DNA from: Skermanella rosea | GTDB lineage: Bacteria; Pseudomonadota; Alphaproteobacteria; Azospirillales; Azospirillaceae | NCBI RefSeq assembly: GCF_016806835.2 | Contig: NZ_CP086115.1 | Span: forward strand, 1-64,000 | DNA length: 64,000 bases | Direction of reading: 5' to 3' | Shown here: piece by piece, positions 1 through 7,886 of the stretch | Position numbering within the stretch: the first letter of the stretch is position 1 | How the letters are laid out: every line of letters begins with the position of its first letter | Notes under the pieces: generated by a model | What the model saw: the letters and a program-made list of their open reading frames with translations, nothing else | Told to the model about the DNA's origin: nothing | The model's database searches: none | Translations under genes and position numbers: made by a program

Positions 1-325
1 TCACCTGGAAGGTGCCGGCGAACTTATCGCCGCCGGCGCTGCCGTAGGCGAACTCCAGCAGCTCGTGCGTGCCCGCGATGGCCGCCGCGAGCAGGGCATT
101 GGCCGACGTGCCGTCCTCGAAGACGCCGGTGCCGGAGATGCTGACCGAGCGCACGCCTGCGCCCTGCAGCAGCTTGCGCCAGCCTGCGTCGTCCTTGGTG
201 GTGACGTCCACCTCGGTGTTGTTGATCGACAGGTTCTCGGTTCGCATGCCGCCGATGGCGGTATAGGTGACGGGCGAGCCGCCGCCGCGTTTGATGCGAA
301 GTAGGCGTCCAGTAGCTAAGGGCAT
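1..325 (-). CDS. Phage major tail tube protein, TP901-1 family (partial)
   Basis: The visible N-terminal 108 residues begin MPLATGRLLRIKRGGG and read like the TP901-1/phi13 family of major tail tube proteins: a short lead-in, a segment on a new feature in the DV(T)TKDDAGW style, and a glycine-rich strand. The start at 325 has a strong ribosome site (AAGGAG) seven bases upstream. The gene runs off the left edge of the window, so the C-terminus is not seen. Tail tube subunits polymerise around the tape measure protein, so a long-tailed (siphovirus-like) virion is expected, with the remaining tail genes to the left. Confidence 0.75.
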   Translation of the reverse strand, partial: MPLATGRLLRIKRGGGSPVTYTAIGGMRTENLSINNTEVDVTTKDDAGWRKLLQGAGVRSVSISGTGVFEDGTSANALLAAAIAGTHELLEFAYGSAGGDKFAGTFQV

Positions 326-335
326 TGAAAACTCC

Positions 336-956
336 TTAAGAAATTATGGGTTGATGAAAAAGCTCAGGCATCGGGTCGTGCGCGAAACCCTCGATGGGGT
401 TCGGCCCGGCCACGGTGATCGGAAGACCCAGCCGCGCGAGGGTCGTGAGGCGGCGCGTCGCGCGCGCCAGCAACTCGGGGCCGGGCGGGCTGGTCGGATG
501 GGCGTAGGGCGTGCCGTCCGCCCAGTGTCCCGGCGTGCCGTCGAAGCCGAGCAGCACGATGGAGCGGGCGCCGAGGGCGAACGCGAGGCCGATGGCCTGC
601 ATGCCGCTGGTGCCCTTGGTCACGCTGACCCGCTTGCGGCCGTTGGTCACGGCGAGGCGCGTCGGGCGGACATAGGTGATGCGGGGCCGCGGAGCGTCCT
701 TCAGGCCGGGGGCCGTGGAGTAAATCGGGCCGCCGTGGAAGCGGCGGAAGTCGCCGCGCGGGTCGGTCGCGTCCTTCCAGCGGTCGAGGAACAGGTCGTC
801 GCCGAAGAACATGGCGCTGGCCGAGGGCAGCTTGAGGTAGGCGAGGTTGACCGCGATGCTCTGGCGGCCTTTCAGCGCGTCCCAGTCCAGATTGACCAGC
901 GAGGCGCCGCCGCCGAGGATGTAGACCGGTTCGTCGGCTGAGAAGATCGGTTCCAT
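336..956 (-). CDS. Phage Rossmann-like protein, glycosyltransferase/DUF115-like, function unknown
   Basis: This 206-residue protein opens with VYILGGGASLVNLDWDAL and a following IAVNLAYLKLPSA segment. That resembles the nucleotide-binding opening of DUF115/MptE-like and sialyltransferase-like proteins sometimes carried among phage structural genes. A second conserved-looking stretch is GTSGMQAIGLAFALGARSIV, followed by LLGFDG. It sits between the tail tube gene and the tail terminator gene in the same orientation, so it is probably expressed late. A role in modifying a surface sugar or a virion component is only a guess; no catalytic residue can be assigned. Confidence 0.5.
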   Translation of the reverse strand: MEPIFSADEPVYILGGGASLVNLDWDALKGRQSIAVNLAYLKLPSASAMFFGDDLFLDRWKDATDPRGDFRRFHGGPIYSTAPGLKDAPRPRITYVRPTRLAVTNGRKRVSVTKGTSGMQAIGLAFALGARSIVLLGFDGTPGHWADGTPYAHPTSPPGPELLARATRRLTTLARLGLPITVAGPNPIEGFAHDPMPELFHQPIIS

Positions 957-962
957 AAACTC

Positions 963-1364
963 CTAGATGTCCTGTGTGATGGCCCGGTAGCGCTGGACGC
1001 CGTGCCAGTACGTCTCGTTGGGCTGCCGCTCCTGAAAATGCGTCTGGAACTCGCAGCGGATCATCACCAGCGTGCCGCCCGAGACGGTGATCGCGGCCTC
1101 CTGGTTATGGAGCGCGGCGTAGATGTTCTTCAGGATGCCCAGCACCTCCGCGGCGCTCTCCTTGCTGCGCGAGAAGGCATGGATCTGCATCTCCCACTCG
1201 TGCAGCTCGATATCCTTGGCGCTGGCGTCGTCCATGGCGATGTCGCCGAAGCGGACATACGGATAGGCCTGCCCCTGCGGCACGTGGCTGTAGACCGGCG
1301 TGGTGAGCTGCGCGTCGAGGCGGGCGTAAATTCCGGCCAGCAATGCTGCGGTGTCGAGTGCCAT
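963..1364 (-). CDS. Phage tail completion/terminator protein, DUF3168 family
   Basis: The 133-residue product begins MALDTAALLAGIYARLDAQL and contains the pattern VYSHVPQGQAYPYVRFGDI typical of DUF3168 (gp17-like) tail completion proteins, which cap the tail and join it to the head. The ATG at 1364 is preferred because the codons further upstream lie in the neighbouring gp10 gene and read as low-complexity arginine-rich sequence. It follows the HK97 gp10-like gene by two bases, consistent with the usual gp10/DUF3168/tail tube order. Confidence 0.8.
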   Translation of the reverse strand: MALDTAALLAGIYARLDAQLTTPVYSHVPQGQAYPYVRFGDIAMDDASAKDIELHEWEMQIHAFSRSKESAAEVLGILKNIYAALHNQEAAITVSGGTLVMIRCEFQTHFQERQPNETYWHGVQRYRAITQDI

Positions 1365-1366
1365 GG

Positions 1367-1810
1367 CTACTTCTTCGACGCCTTGCGCTGTGCCTTGGCG
1401 ACGCCCTGCTTCAGGCGTTTCTCGATGTTGCCGCGCTCTTCCTTCAGCGCGGGACGGAAGAACGGACGCTCCTCCATCTTCGAGGTGCCGAATTCCAGCA
1501 GGGCGGCGTACTCGACGGCGCCGGAACCGGCCTTGACGAGCACGCGCTTCCTGGACGGCTGCGCCTCCACCTTGATCGAGTTGACCAGGCGGCCGGTGTC
1601 GTTGGCCGGTGCCTCGCCGGGAGCCGACGCGCGGTGCGTGACGCTGCGGCGCTTGTAGGTCCGGCCGGATTTGCCGCCGGCCATGATCTTCTGCTTGGCG
1701 TTGCCCTCGATCATGAGGCCGCCGGCGTAGAGCGCGGCCTGAACTTCCTTCTCGATCTCGCCCATCAACCGCTTGCGGATCGTGACCCATTGCTGCAGGA
1801 GGCTAGGCAT
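1367..1810 (-). CDS. HK97 gp10 family neck/tail-joining protein
   Basis: This 147-residue basic protein has the HK97 gp10 hallmarks: an N-terminal helix, GRLVNSIKVE near the middle, and VEYAALLEFGTSKMEERPFFRPAL near the C-terminus. Family members help attach the tail to the head. It overlaps the head-closure gene by eight bases, showing translational coupling inside the head-tail joining cluster. The C-terminus is very rich in lysine. Confidence 0.85.
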   Translation of the reverse strand: MPSLLQQWVTIRKRLMGEIEKEVQAALYAGGLMIEGNAKQKIMAGGKSGRTYKRRSVTHRASAPGEAPANDTGRLVNSIKVEAQPSRKRVLVKAGSGAVEYAALLEFGTSKMEERPFFRPALKEERGNIEKRLKQGVAKAQRKASKK

Positions 1811-2162
1811 CGAGCGTGCCCTCCACGCAGAGCAGCTCGAGCACGATGTTCTCTTCGGCGACGTTGATGCACTGGACGATATCGAAGACGCGCGTGCCGA
1901 ACAGGATCCGGTTCCTGGTGGTCACGTCGTTTCGGTGGCGCATCCTGATCTTGTGGCTGACCGGCGTTTCGGTCTGCATCGAGCGCCATACCTCGAGGCC
2001 GCGATAGGGCATGATCGACGCCCACGCCTTGCCGACCTCGGACCATGCGAGCGTGCCGCCGCCGATGCCGTCGGGGGTACGCATCTTCGCCTGGATCGTG
2101 ATGCGGTGGCGCAGCTCTCCCGCGTCGATGCAGAGCGCCTTGTTCTTCGAGCGGCAGCTCAT
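1803..2162 (-). CDS. Phage head closure (head-tail joining) protein, SPP1 gp16-like
   Basis: The 119-residue product carries the usual pattern of the head-tail joining family: GELRHRITIQ at the start of the domain, GIGGGTLAWSEVGKAWASI, and a later RMRHRNDVTTRNRILFGTRVFDI stretch. SPP1 gp16-type proteins close the connector channel after packaging. Its ATG overlaps the stop codon of the connector gene (ATGA). It lies in the expected position between connector and gp10 genes. Confidence 0.8.
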   Translation of the reverse strand: MSCRSKNKALCIDAGELRHRITIQAKMRTPDGIGGGTLAWSEVGKAWASIMPYRGLEVWRSMQTETPVSHKIRMRHRNDVTTRNRILFGTRVFDIVQCINVAEENIVLELLCVEGTLDA

Positions 2163-2785
2163 AGCGAGCGCACGCGGTAAGGTTCGAGCAGCTTCAGCGC
2201 GGCCTCGGGCAGCTCGCCACAGTTGCGCGCCTCGTAGAAGGACGACAGCGCCTGCTTGATGGCCAGGCGGATCGCGGCGGGCACGTTGGAGCCGGAGGCG
2301 CCGTACCCGGCCGTGTGGACGATCTGGACCGCGTCCCGCTCGCGCAGGATGGGCAGCAGGGTGCCCTCGCGCAGGATGACGCGGCCGCCCGAGGCATCGA
2401 CGAGGTAGTCGTCGGGGCTCAGGACGGTGGCGATGTTGTAAGCATCGTAAGTCGTGACGCTGGTGACGGCGATCAGCGGCGGGTAGGACAGCACGATCGG
2501 CGCATAGTCGCCGGTCAGCAGGGCGATCGGCCCCTCACGCACCCCGTCCCACCATTGATTGCGCCTCTCTTCCTGCGAGGGCCATCTGTCCAGGGTCTGG
2601 CGCAGGGTCCGGGCGATGAAGGCGCGGCGCGTGTGCTGCTCGGCCATCTCGCGGCACGCCACGATCATCTCCTGGATCATCAGGTCCTCGTCGTCGCCGT
2701 CGAGGCGCAGGAACAGCTTGGCTTCTTCAAGCGTGACCGGCTCAACGGCGGGCGGGGTGACGACGATGGTGGAATGCAGGGCCAT
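2159..2785 (-). CDS. Phage head-tail connector protein, HK97 gp6-like
   Basis: This 208-residue protein starts with TPPAVEPVTLEEAKLFLRLD, the diagnostic opening of gp6-like connector proteins. It continues with a helix rich in acidic residues and ends with FYEARNCGELPEAALKLLEPYRV, also typical. Connectors form the ring below the portal. The gene is the first of a tightly overlapping joining module (2785 down to 963). The confident family match rests on both ends of the protein. Confidence 0.87.
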   Translation of the reverse strand: MALHSTIVVTPPAVEPVTLEEAKLFLRLDGDDEDLMIQEMIVACREMAEQHTRRAFIARTLRQTLDRWPSQEERRNQWWDGVREGPIALLTGDYAPIVLSYPPLIAVTSVTTYDAYNIATVLSPDDYLVDASGGRVILREGTLLPILRERDAVQIVHTAGYGASGSNVPAAIRLAIKQALSSFYEARNCGELPEAALKLLEPYRVRSL

Positions 2786-2788
2786 GAA

Positions 2789-2920
2789 CTAAGCGGCGGG
2801 GGTAATGTAGAGGCCCCAGAGCGCGACCAGGACGGCGAAGGTGAACACCAGCACGGCGAGCGCCGCGGCGGCCCACTGAAGCTGGGTGAACCCGTCGCCG
2901 TCGTTGGGATCGCGCGGCAT
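2789..2920 (-). CDS. Small single-span membrane protein
   Basis: A 43-residue frame encodes an N-terminal polar part (MPRDPNDGDGFTQLQWAA) followed by a clear hydrophobic helix of about 23 residues (ALAVLVFTFAVLVALWGLYI). Its start overlaps the stop codon of the upstream gene by one base and its stop lies four bases before the connector gene, so it fits exactly in the operon. Function is unknown; small membrane proteins in late operons can influence lysis or entry exclusion, but nothing here proves that. Confidence 0.6.
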   Translation of the reverse strand: MPRDPNDGDGFTQLQWAAAALAVLVFTFAVLVALWGLYITPAA

Positions 2921-3228
2921 CACTTGGCCTTCTTGCCCTTCGCCGGGGCGGCGGGCTTGGTCTCGGCGACGGGATCGACGGCCTTGTTCTCGGTGGCCGG
3001 ATCGGCGTCCTTTTCCTCGTCGGATGCTTCGTCCGCCGGGGCGGGCTCGGCGACGGCGGCGAGAGCGACAGCCGTCTCATCGTCCGCAACGGCCTCCTGG
3101 CCGATGCCCAGCTCGATCAGGCGGCGGGCGACCGTATCGGTCTCCTCATAGACCTCGCCTGCGACGAACTCGCGGACCTCGATGCCGTCGATGGCGAGCT
3201 TGTCCGACTTGATGCAGTGAATGAACAT
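2920..3228 (-). CDS. Phage protein of unknown function with Ala/Pro/Glu-rich tail
   Basis: The 102-residue product has a compact N-terminal part (MFIHCIKSDKLAIDGIEVREF) that reads like the small proteins often found next to capsid genes, then a disordered tail rich in Ala, Pro, Glu and Lys ending in KGKKAK. The start has a good ribosome site (GGAGATTCC) upstream. It lies after a hairpin that follows the decoration-type gene. Function is not known. Confidence 0.6.
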   Translation of the reverse strand: MFIHCIKSDKLAIDGIEVREFVAGEVYEETDTVARRLIELGIGQEAVADDETAVALAAVAEPAPADEASDEEKDADPATENKAVDPVAETKPAAPAKGKKAK

Positions 3229-3246
3229 TGGAATCTCCTAGAAAAT

Positions 3247-3268
3247 GGGGCGGCCCGAAGACCGCCCC
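3247..3268 (-). terminator. UUCG-type hairpin after decoration gene
   Basis: On the minus strand, seven-base arms (GGGGCGG and CCGCCCC) enclose a TCTTCGGG loop and are followed by ATTTTC. The hairpin lies between the decoration-type gene (ends at 3294) and the next gene (starts at 3228). It could end or attenuate transcription so that capsid and decoration proteins are made in larger amounts than downstream proteins. Confidence 0.6.
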
Positions 3269-3293
3269 GAGTTGCTCGGCAAGCTAAGGGTGA

Positions 3294-3704
3294 TCAGGCG
3301 ACCGCGCCGAGGCCCGGATGCCCAAGGACGGCCGTGGCGCCGATGCCACCGCCGCTCGTCACGCCGGTGGACACGAGGCTCAGGCGCACGTAGCGCTTGC
3401 CGCCCGTGTAGGCGATCTTCTTGGTCTTGTTGTCGTCGGCCGCGACGAAGGCGACCGATGCCTCAGTCACGCTGAGGAAGGTGTCGGCCACGGCAGCGGC
3501 GTCCGACTGGTTGGAGGCGTCGGCATCCTCGATCAGCGGGGTATAGGTGCCGTCGGTGATGGTGTCCGACTGGATGGAGAAGAACACGCTTCCAAAGCCC
3601 TGGGTGTCGATCCAGGTGCCGTTCGTCGTGGTGTTCGACGTGATGGAAGCACGGTTGAGGGCGGGAGTGACCTTGACGTCACTCGCCATTTCACGATTAG
3701 CCAT
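3294..3704 (-). CDS. Probable capsid decoration/stabilisation protein
   Basis: The product is about 136 residues and dominated by beta-strand pattern: TTNGTWIDTQGFGSVFFSIQ, DGTYTPLIEDADASNQSDAA, and KKIAYTGGKRYVRLSLV. This pattern is common among small proteins encoded directly after the HK97 capsid gene. The ATG at 3704 is chosen because GAAAGGAAC lies at the right distance upstream; an earlier TTG at 3737 lacks such a site. It is flanked by two hairpins, suggesting separate control of its dose. The decoration role is inferred from position and fold pattern. Confidence 0.6.
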   Translation of the reverse strand: MANREMASDVKVTPALNRASITSNTTTNGTWIDTQGFGSVFFSIQSDTITDGTYTPLIEDADASNQSDAAAVADTFLSVTEASVAFVAADDNKTKKIAYTGGKRYVRLSLVSTGVTSGGGIGATAVLGHPGLGAVA

Positions 3705-3741
3705 GGGTAGGTTCCTTTCTGGAATTGGTTGAGCCAAGTGG

Positions 3742-3763
3742 CGGGCCGCCTTTCGACGGCCCG
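3742..3763 (-). other. Intergenic hairpin downstream of capsid gene
   Basis: Perfect seven-base arms (CGGGCCG and CGGCCCG) enclose an eight-base loop between the capsid and decoration genes. There is no run of T after it on the minus strand, so it is more likely an RNA processing or stability element than a full terminator. Confidence 0.4.
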
Positions 3764-3789
3764 TTCACTCAGTCGGGAGGGGGAAGTGG

Positions 3790-5136
3790 TTACGCGGCCA
3801 GCTTCTGGAGCTTCACGGCCTCGAAGTTGGTCACATCGCCGCCGACGCGCTTCGTCACGTACATGATGACGAAGCCCTTGGCGGTGAGGGGATCGCGCAG
3901 GATCCGCACGCCGATGCGGTCAACGACGGTGTAGGCGCGGCGGAAGTCGCCGTAAGCCAGTGCCAGCGCATCGTTGGCGATGACGGGCATGTCATCGGCG
4001 AAGCTGACCGGCTTGCCCATGATGCCCGTCTCAAGGCCCACGTTCTTGTCGTAGACCATGTTGAAGATCGGACGACCCTCAAGGTCCTTCAACTTCATCA
4101 GGCCGCCGAACGAGCGGCGCTTCACCATGAAGCGGGCGTTGGCCTGGTAGTCTTCCTTCAGGCTGTTCTGCAGGTCGACCAGACCGTCATAGGTGTAGGC
4201 ACCGTTGGAGCCCGACTTGATCTGCTCGATCGCGCCCTGCTCGAACACGCCGGCGCTGGCGTAGTTCGGGTAGGTGAGCAGACCGCGCGGCTTCTCGTTG
4301 CCGTCGCCACTGACGAAACCGGTGTTCTCGGCGCGGGACAGCGCGGCGGTCACCTCGTCGAGCAGCCAGGCCTCGATGTCGATATCGGCGTCATCGATCA
4401 TCTTCTGCGTCAGAACAGGCTCTGCGTACTGCTCATGGGCGCCGATGCGCTGCTTGCCGAACTTCGGCGTTGCGGTTGCGGGACGGCTCGCCTTCTCGAC
4501 GACCCAGCCACCGGTGGCGGCCACGTCGTTGTAGGTCGGGAACTCGATCGCGTCCTTGCCGATCTGGCGCACCGTGGCGAGCTCGCGGATGGGCGAGGTC
4601 TCGATGATGCGCGAGCGCAGCAGGGTGTCGAACACGGGCATGACCAGGTAGCCGCCGTCGGGCTGGCTGTTGACCGAAAGGTCCTTGTACTCGGCGGAAC
4701 CACCGAGGAAGTCGTTCATGTAGGTCTGCGAGGGCACGTCCTTGCGGGCGAAGGCGTTCATGGCCTTGTTCCAAGCCTTCTTCTCCTCCTCCGCGTCCGA
4801 GCCTTTGGTGCCGCCCAGAGCCTGACGCTCAACGGCCGCCTTCAGCTCGACCAGCTCCTTCGCCGTGGCGGTGCCGCTGTCGACGGCTTCCTTCAGCTTG
4901 GCTTCCAGACCGGCGACGAATTCGGCGTGGGCCTTTTCGGACGCTTGGAACTGGCGGCCCAGCTGCTGGCTTTCCTCGGCGGTCTTGGTGGCCGTCTCGA
5001 TCATGGCGTTGATCTTGGCCTCGTCGAGGGCATCGGTCTTCTTCTTGACGCCTTCAAGCATCGATTTCAGCTCGGTGGCCGCTTTCATGGCCTCCTGAGC
5101 CTGTTGGAGCACCTGCTCCTGATTAAGTTCAGGCAT
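3790..5136 (-). CDS. Major capsid protein, HK97 family, with N-terminal scaffold domain
   Basis: The 448-residue product has an N-terminal coiled-coil region of about 110 residues (MPELNQEQVLQQAQEAMKAA onward), which corresponds to the delta/scaffold domain removed by the prohead protease. The HK97 fold follows: GGYLVMPVFDTLLRSRIIET, IGKDAIEFPTYNDVAATGGWV, and the C-terminal GDFRRAYTVVDRIGVRILRDPLT. Length and segment order fit the HK97/phi-C31-like capsid family. It overlaps the protease gene by eight bases, the standard arrangement. Confidence 0.95.
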   Translation of the reverse strand: MPELNQEQVLQQAQEAMKAATELKSMLEGVKKKTDALDEAKINAMIETATKTAEESQQLGRQFQASEKAHAEFVAGLEAKLKEAVDSGTATAKELVELKAAVERQALGGTKGSDAEEEKKAWNKAMNAFARKDVPSQTYMNDFLGGSAEYKDLSVNSQPDGGYLVMPVFDTLLRSRIIETSPIRELATVRQIGKDAIEFPTYNDVAATGGWVVEKASRPATATPKFGKQRIGAHEQYAEPVLTQKMIDDADIDIEAWLLDEVTAALSRAENTGFVSGDGNEKPRGLLTYPNYASAGVFEQGAIEQIKSGSNGAYTYDGLVDLQNSLKEDYQANARFMVKRRSFGGLMKLKDLEGRPIFNMVYDKNVGLETGIMGKPVSFADDMPVIANDALALAYGDFRRAYTVVDRIGVRILRDPLTAKGFVIMYVTKRVGGDVTNFEAVKLQKLAA

Positions 5137-5776
5137 TATGAATATCCTTCAATGAATTGGTTAAAGTCTTCAGTTGTTCGAGAATGGGCGTCAGGTCTTC
5201 AGCATCCCGCTGATCCAGAGCCTTGAATCCGCCCGCAGCGACTGCTTTCGCTTGCTGGCGGCTGAGTCCTGCATCCCGCAGGATTTCTTCGAGTTCGCGG
5301 ATCGTCTTCGGCGCTTCCTTGACGCCGGTGATCAACGCGTTGCTGTTGGCCGGGAAGGTGACGAGGCTCACCTCGTACAGCTCGATGCCCTTCAGGGTGC
5401 GCGTGCCCTTCTTCTCGTCGTAATCGGCGCTGGTGCAGGAGAAGCCGATCGACATGCTGTCGAGCGCGCCCGAGCGGGCCTCCTCGTAGGCGTCGCGGCC
5501 CAGCGTGGTGTTGATGAAGTGGCCCTTGAGGTAGAGGCCCTTGCCGTCCTCCTTGGCCTCGTCCCAGACGCCCGCGATCCGGTGCGGGTGGTGCTGGTAG
5601 AGCATCTTCGGCATGCGGGTCTTCAGGCTTTCCTTGAAGGCGCCCTTGGCCACGACATCGCCGTAGGCGTCCGGATCGCCGCCGAAGGTGGAGCCGTAGC
5701 CTTCGACAAGCATCTGGCCAGCGTCGTCCTGCTTCGTTTCGAATTCGAAGGCGAACGTCTTAATTTCATGGGTCAT
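5129..5776 (-). CDS. HK97 family prohead protease (U35)
   Basis: This 215-residue serine protease matures the capsid by cutting off the scaffold domain. Seen in the sequence are the family opening (VEGYGSTFGGDPDAYGDVVAKGAF), the catalytic histidine region MLYQHHPHRIAGVWDE, and the catalytic serine in ALDSMSIGF, followed by ELYEVSLVTFPANSNALI. The order and spacing match the U35 family. The start has AAGGAC upstream. It is transcribed with portal, morphogenesis and capsid genes. Confidence 0.93.
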   Translation of the reverse strand: MTHEIKTFAFEFETKQDDAGQMLVEGYGSTFGGDPDAYGDVVAKGAFKESLKTRMPKMLYQHHPHRIAGVWDEAKEDGKGLYLKGHFINTTLGRDAYEEARSGALDSMSIGFSCTSADYDEKKGTRTLKGIELYEVSLVTFPANSNALITGVKEAPKTIRELEEILRDAGLSRQQAKAVAAGGFKALDQRDAEDLTPILEQLKTLTNSLKDIHNA

Positions 5777-5809
5777 TTGATAAGTCCTTTTTTGGAAATG
5801 ACTTGCGTT

Positions 5810-6589
5810 TTATTCAGTCGGTGCTTCGCGCATCACGAGGGTGCAGCGGCAGTTCACCGTGTTGTGCGCGGATCCGGCCGGGTCGCCGGGGCGATCCATC
5901 AGCTCGCCGCCCACCCTGAACTTCTCGTTCAGCGGTATGGCCGGGTGCCGCGCCATGGCGGCGTGGGCGTCGCGGGTGCGGCTGTCGAGGGTCGGCAGCC
6001 AGACCTTCACGAGCTGGAGCCCGTATTCCTGTTCCGCCCGCCGGGCCGTCTCGGCCTGCGCGAACAGCGCGGCCTGGTGCGTCTCGGTGCGGGCGATGGT
6101 GGCGGCCCGCCATGCGGACAGCGCCGACACCTTGCGGATGCGCCGGGCTATGGCCTCGGTGCCTTCGCCGGCGACGACGCCGGCCGTGACGGCCTTCAGC
6201 ACGTCGCCCTGCGCGGTCTCGGCGATCGCCTGGACATGGGCCATGCCGTATTCGGCCAGCCAGCGGTCGATCAGCGCGGTGAAGAACCCGTCGTCGATCG
6301 CCTTCTCGGCCAGCCCGCGGATGTCCTCGCGCGTCAGGCGACCGAACAGCGGGATGATCAGCTTGGCCTGTGCGGCGAACAGCAGGCGCAGCGTGATGCG
6401 GAACACCATCGCCTCGGCGTCGAAGCTCCGCACGCCCTGGAACTCGAACGCCTCGGCGCACTGCTCCACGAAGGCGGTGCGGGCATTCTTGATCGCCCGG
6501 GCGAGGCCGATCTCAGAGCGGACCAGCAGCGCCTCGTTGCGGACCTGCTGTTCGCTATGCGCCTTGTTCAGGCTCTTCTTCGTCTTCAC
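5810..6589 (-). CDS. Phage head morphogenesis protein, SPP1 gp7/Mu F-like
   Basis: The C-terminal half shows the Mu F-like/SPP1 gp7 minor head protein pattern: RIRKVSALSAWRAATIARTETHQAA, then LQLVKVWLPTLDSRTRDAHAAM, and the terminal cysteine/histidine part GSAHNTVNCRCTL. These proteins help package and eject DNA and stay inside the head. A GTG start at 6589 within the portal reading frame gives 259 residues and a 35-base overlap. The exact start is uncertain because no clear ribosome site is present, but homology-like sequence begins soon after it. Confidence 0.82.
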   Translation of the reverse strand: MKTKKSLNKAHSEQQVRNEALLVRSEIGLARAIKNARTAFVEQCAEAFEFQGVRSFDAEAMVFRITLRLLFAAQAKLIIPLFGRLTREDIRGLAEKAIDDGFFTALIDRWLAEYGMAHVQAIAETAQGDVLKAVTAGVVAGEGTEAIARRIRKVSALSAWRAATIARTETHQAALFAQAETARRAEQEYGLQLVKVWLPTLDSRTRDAHAAMARHPAIPLNEKFRVGGELMDRPGDPAGSAHNTVNCRCTLVMREAPTE

Positions 6590-7865
6590 CGGAAGGCAGT
6601 GTTTCGGGTTCGCTGAGGTCGGCGCCCACCATGTCGAGCGGAACCTGTCCGGTCTTGACCAGCACGAGGTTTCCTTCCTCGCCCAGCTCATCGAAGCCGA
6701 CCATCACGCGCTTCTCGTTGATGGTCAGGAACTCAGCGTCCTTGGCGCGCTTGAACATCAGCTCGCGCCGGGGCTCGAGCGCCCGGATCGAATCCTCGTC
6801 GTAGGAGAGGGTCAGATCCTCGCCGAACTGGGGCACCAGCCAGGCGTTGAGGTATTCCAGCACGCTGTCCAGCTCGGGCAGCACCGTGTTCTCCCAGAAG
6901 GAGAGCTGCGCCTGCTCGAAGTTGGCGAAAGTGGAATCGCCGGGGATGCCGAGCATCTGGGGCGGCACGTCATGGGTCAGCGCGATGATCCGCGCGTTAG
7001 CCCACAGGCCCTCGATGTGGTCCATGTCCTTTGGGTTGAGGGACATCTCCTTCCAGTCGAGGCCGCCTTCCAGCAGCATCGGGCGGCCCGCGTTTCGCGA
7101 CCCGCTGTACTGCTCGTCGATCTCGCCCTTGAGCCGCTGGAACTGCTCCTCAGAGAGGGTGCCCTGGCCGTCCTTGCCGTTCATCACGACAGCACCCGAC
7201 GGGCGGGCGCCGTTGTCGAGCAGGGCCTTGTTCCAGGCCTGCGCCTTGTTGAACGTGTCGACCGAGAAGGCGGAAGCCTCCATCGGCGAGAGACCGTACC
7301 AGTCCGACAGCGGATGGAAGGTCTTGAGGTGCAGGACGTCCGACCGGCCGGTGATCTGATCCACCGGGTAATCGCGCTCGATGTCGCCACTGCGGTAGCG
7401 GTATGCCTTCGGCAGGGCATCACCGCCGATGACGGTGACCCGCTCGGGCCTCAGCAGCCAAAGCTCGGTCGGCGGCTTCTTGGCGCTCGTGACGGGCGTC
7501 GGGCGGACCACATAGGCGTTGCCGGCGATGCGACGGAAGCCGATCAGCGCCTCGAAGAACAGCGGGCCGGGGGTGGCCGGGTTCGGGCGGCGCAGGAGAT
7601 CGAGGAGCGGATGCCTTTCGATGATCTCCACCTTGCCGTCCTTGCCGGTGCGCTCCAGCTGCAGGCGGACGCTTGCGGCGCTCTTCGCGACCTTGGTCAC
7701 GCAGGCGAAGGCGATGGCGTTCTGGATATAGGCTTCGCGGGCGAAGCTCTCCGGGTTGCGCTCGAACCATGCCGGATGCAGGTTGCCGTAGTTCGGGTAG
7801 AGCGCGGTGCGCTTTGGTGCGGCAGCCTTGGTATCGGCGTCGCGTTTACGGTTAAAGGGCCACAT
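6555..7865 (-). CDS. Phage portal protein, HK97 family
   Basis: The 436-residue product is full length for HK97-type portals. It has an N-terminal PNYGNLHPAWFERNPESFAREAYIQNAIAFACVT segment, an IIERHPLLDLLRRPNP motif, and a helical region with KDMDHIEGLWANARIIALTHDVPPQMLG followed by FANFEQAQLSFWENTVLPEL. Portals form the dodecameric ring through which TerL pumps DNA. It is placed after TerL and before the protease, the canonical order. Confidence 0.95.
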   Translation of the reverse strand: MWPFNRKRDADTKAAAPKRTALYPNYGNLHPAWFERNPESFAREAYIQNAIAFACVTKVAKSAASVRLQLERTGKDGKVEIIERHPLLDLLRRPNPATPGPLFFEALIGFRRIAGNAYVVRPTPVTSAKKPPTELWLLRPERVTVIGGDALPKAYRYRSGDIERDYPVDQITGRSDVLHLKTFHPLSDWYGLSPMEASAFSVDTFNKAQAWNKALLDNGARPSGAVVMNGKDGQGTLSEEQFQRLKGEIDEQYSGSRNAGRPMLLEGGLDWKEMSLNPKDMDHIEGLWANARIIALTHDVPPQMLGIPGDSTFANFEQAQLSFWENTVLPELDSVLEYLNAWLVPQFGEDLTLSYDEDSIRALEPRRELMFKRAKDAEFLTINEKRVMVGFDELGEEGNLVLVKTGQVPLDMVGADLSEPETLPSGEDEEEPEQGA

Positions 7866-7886
7866 GTGTGTTCGGTCTCTCCGGCG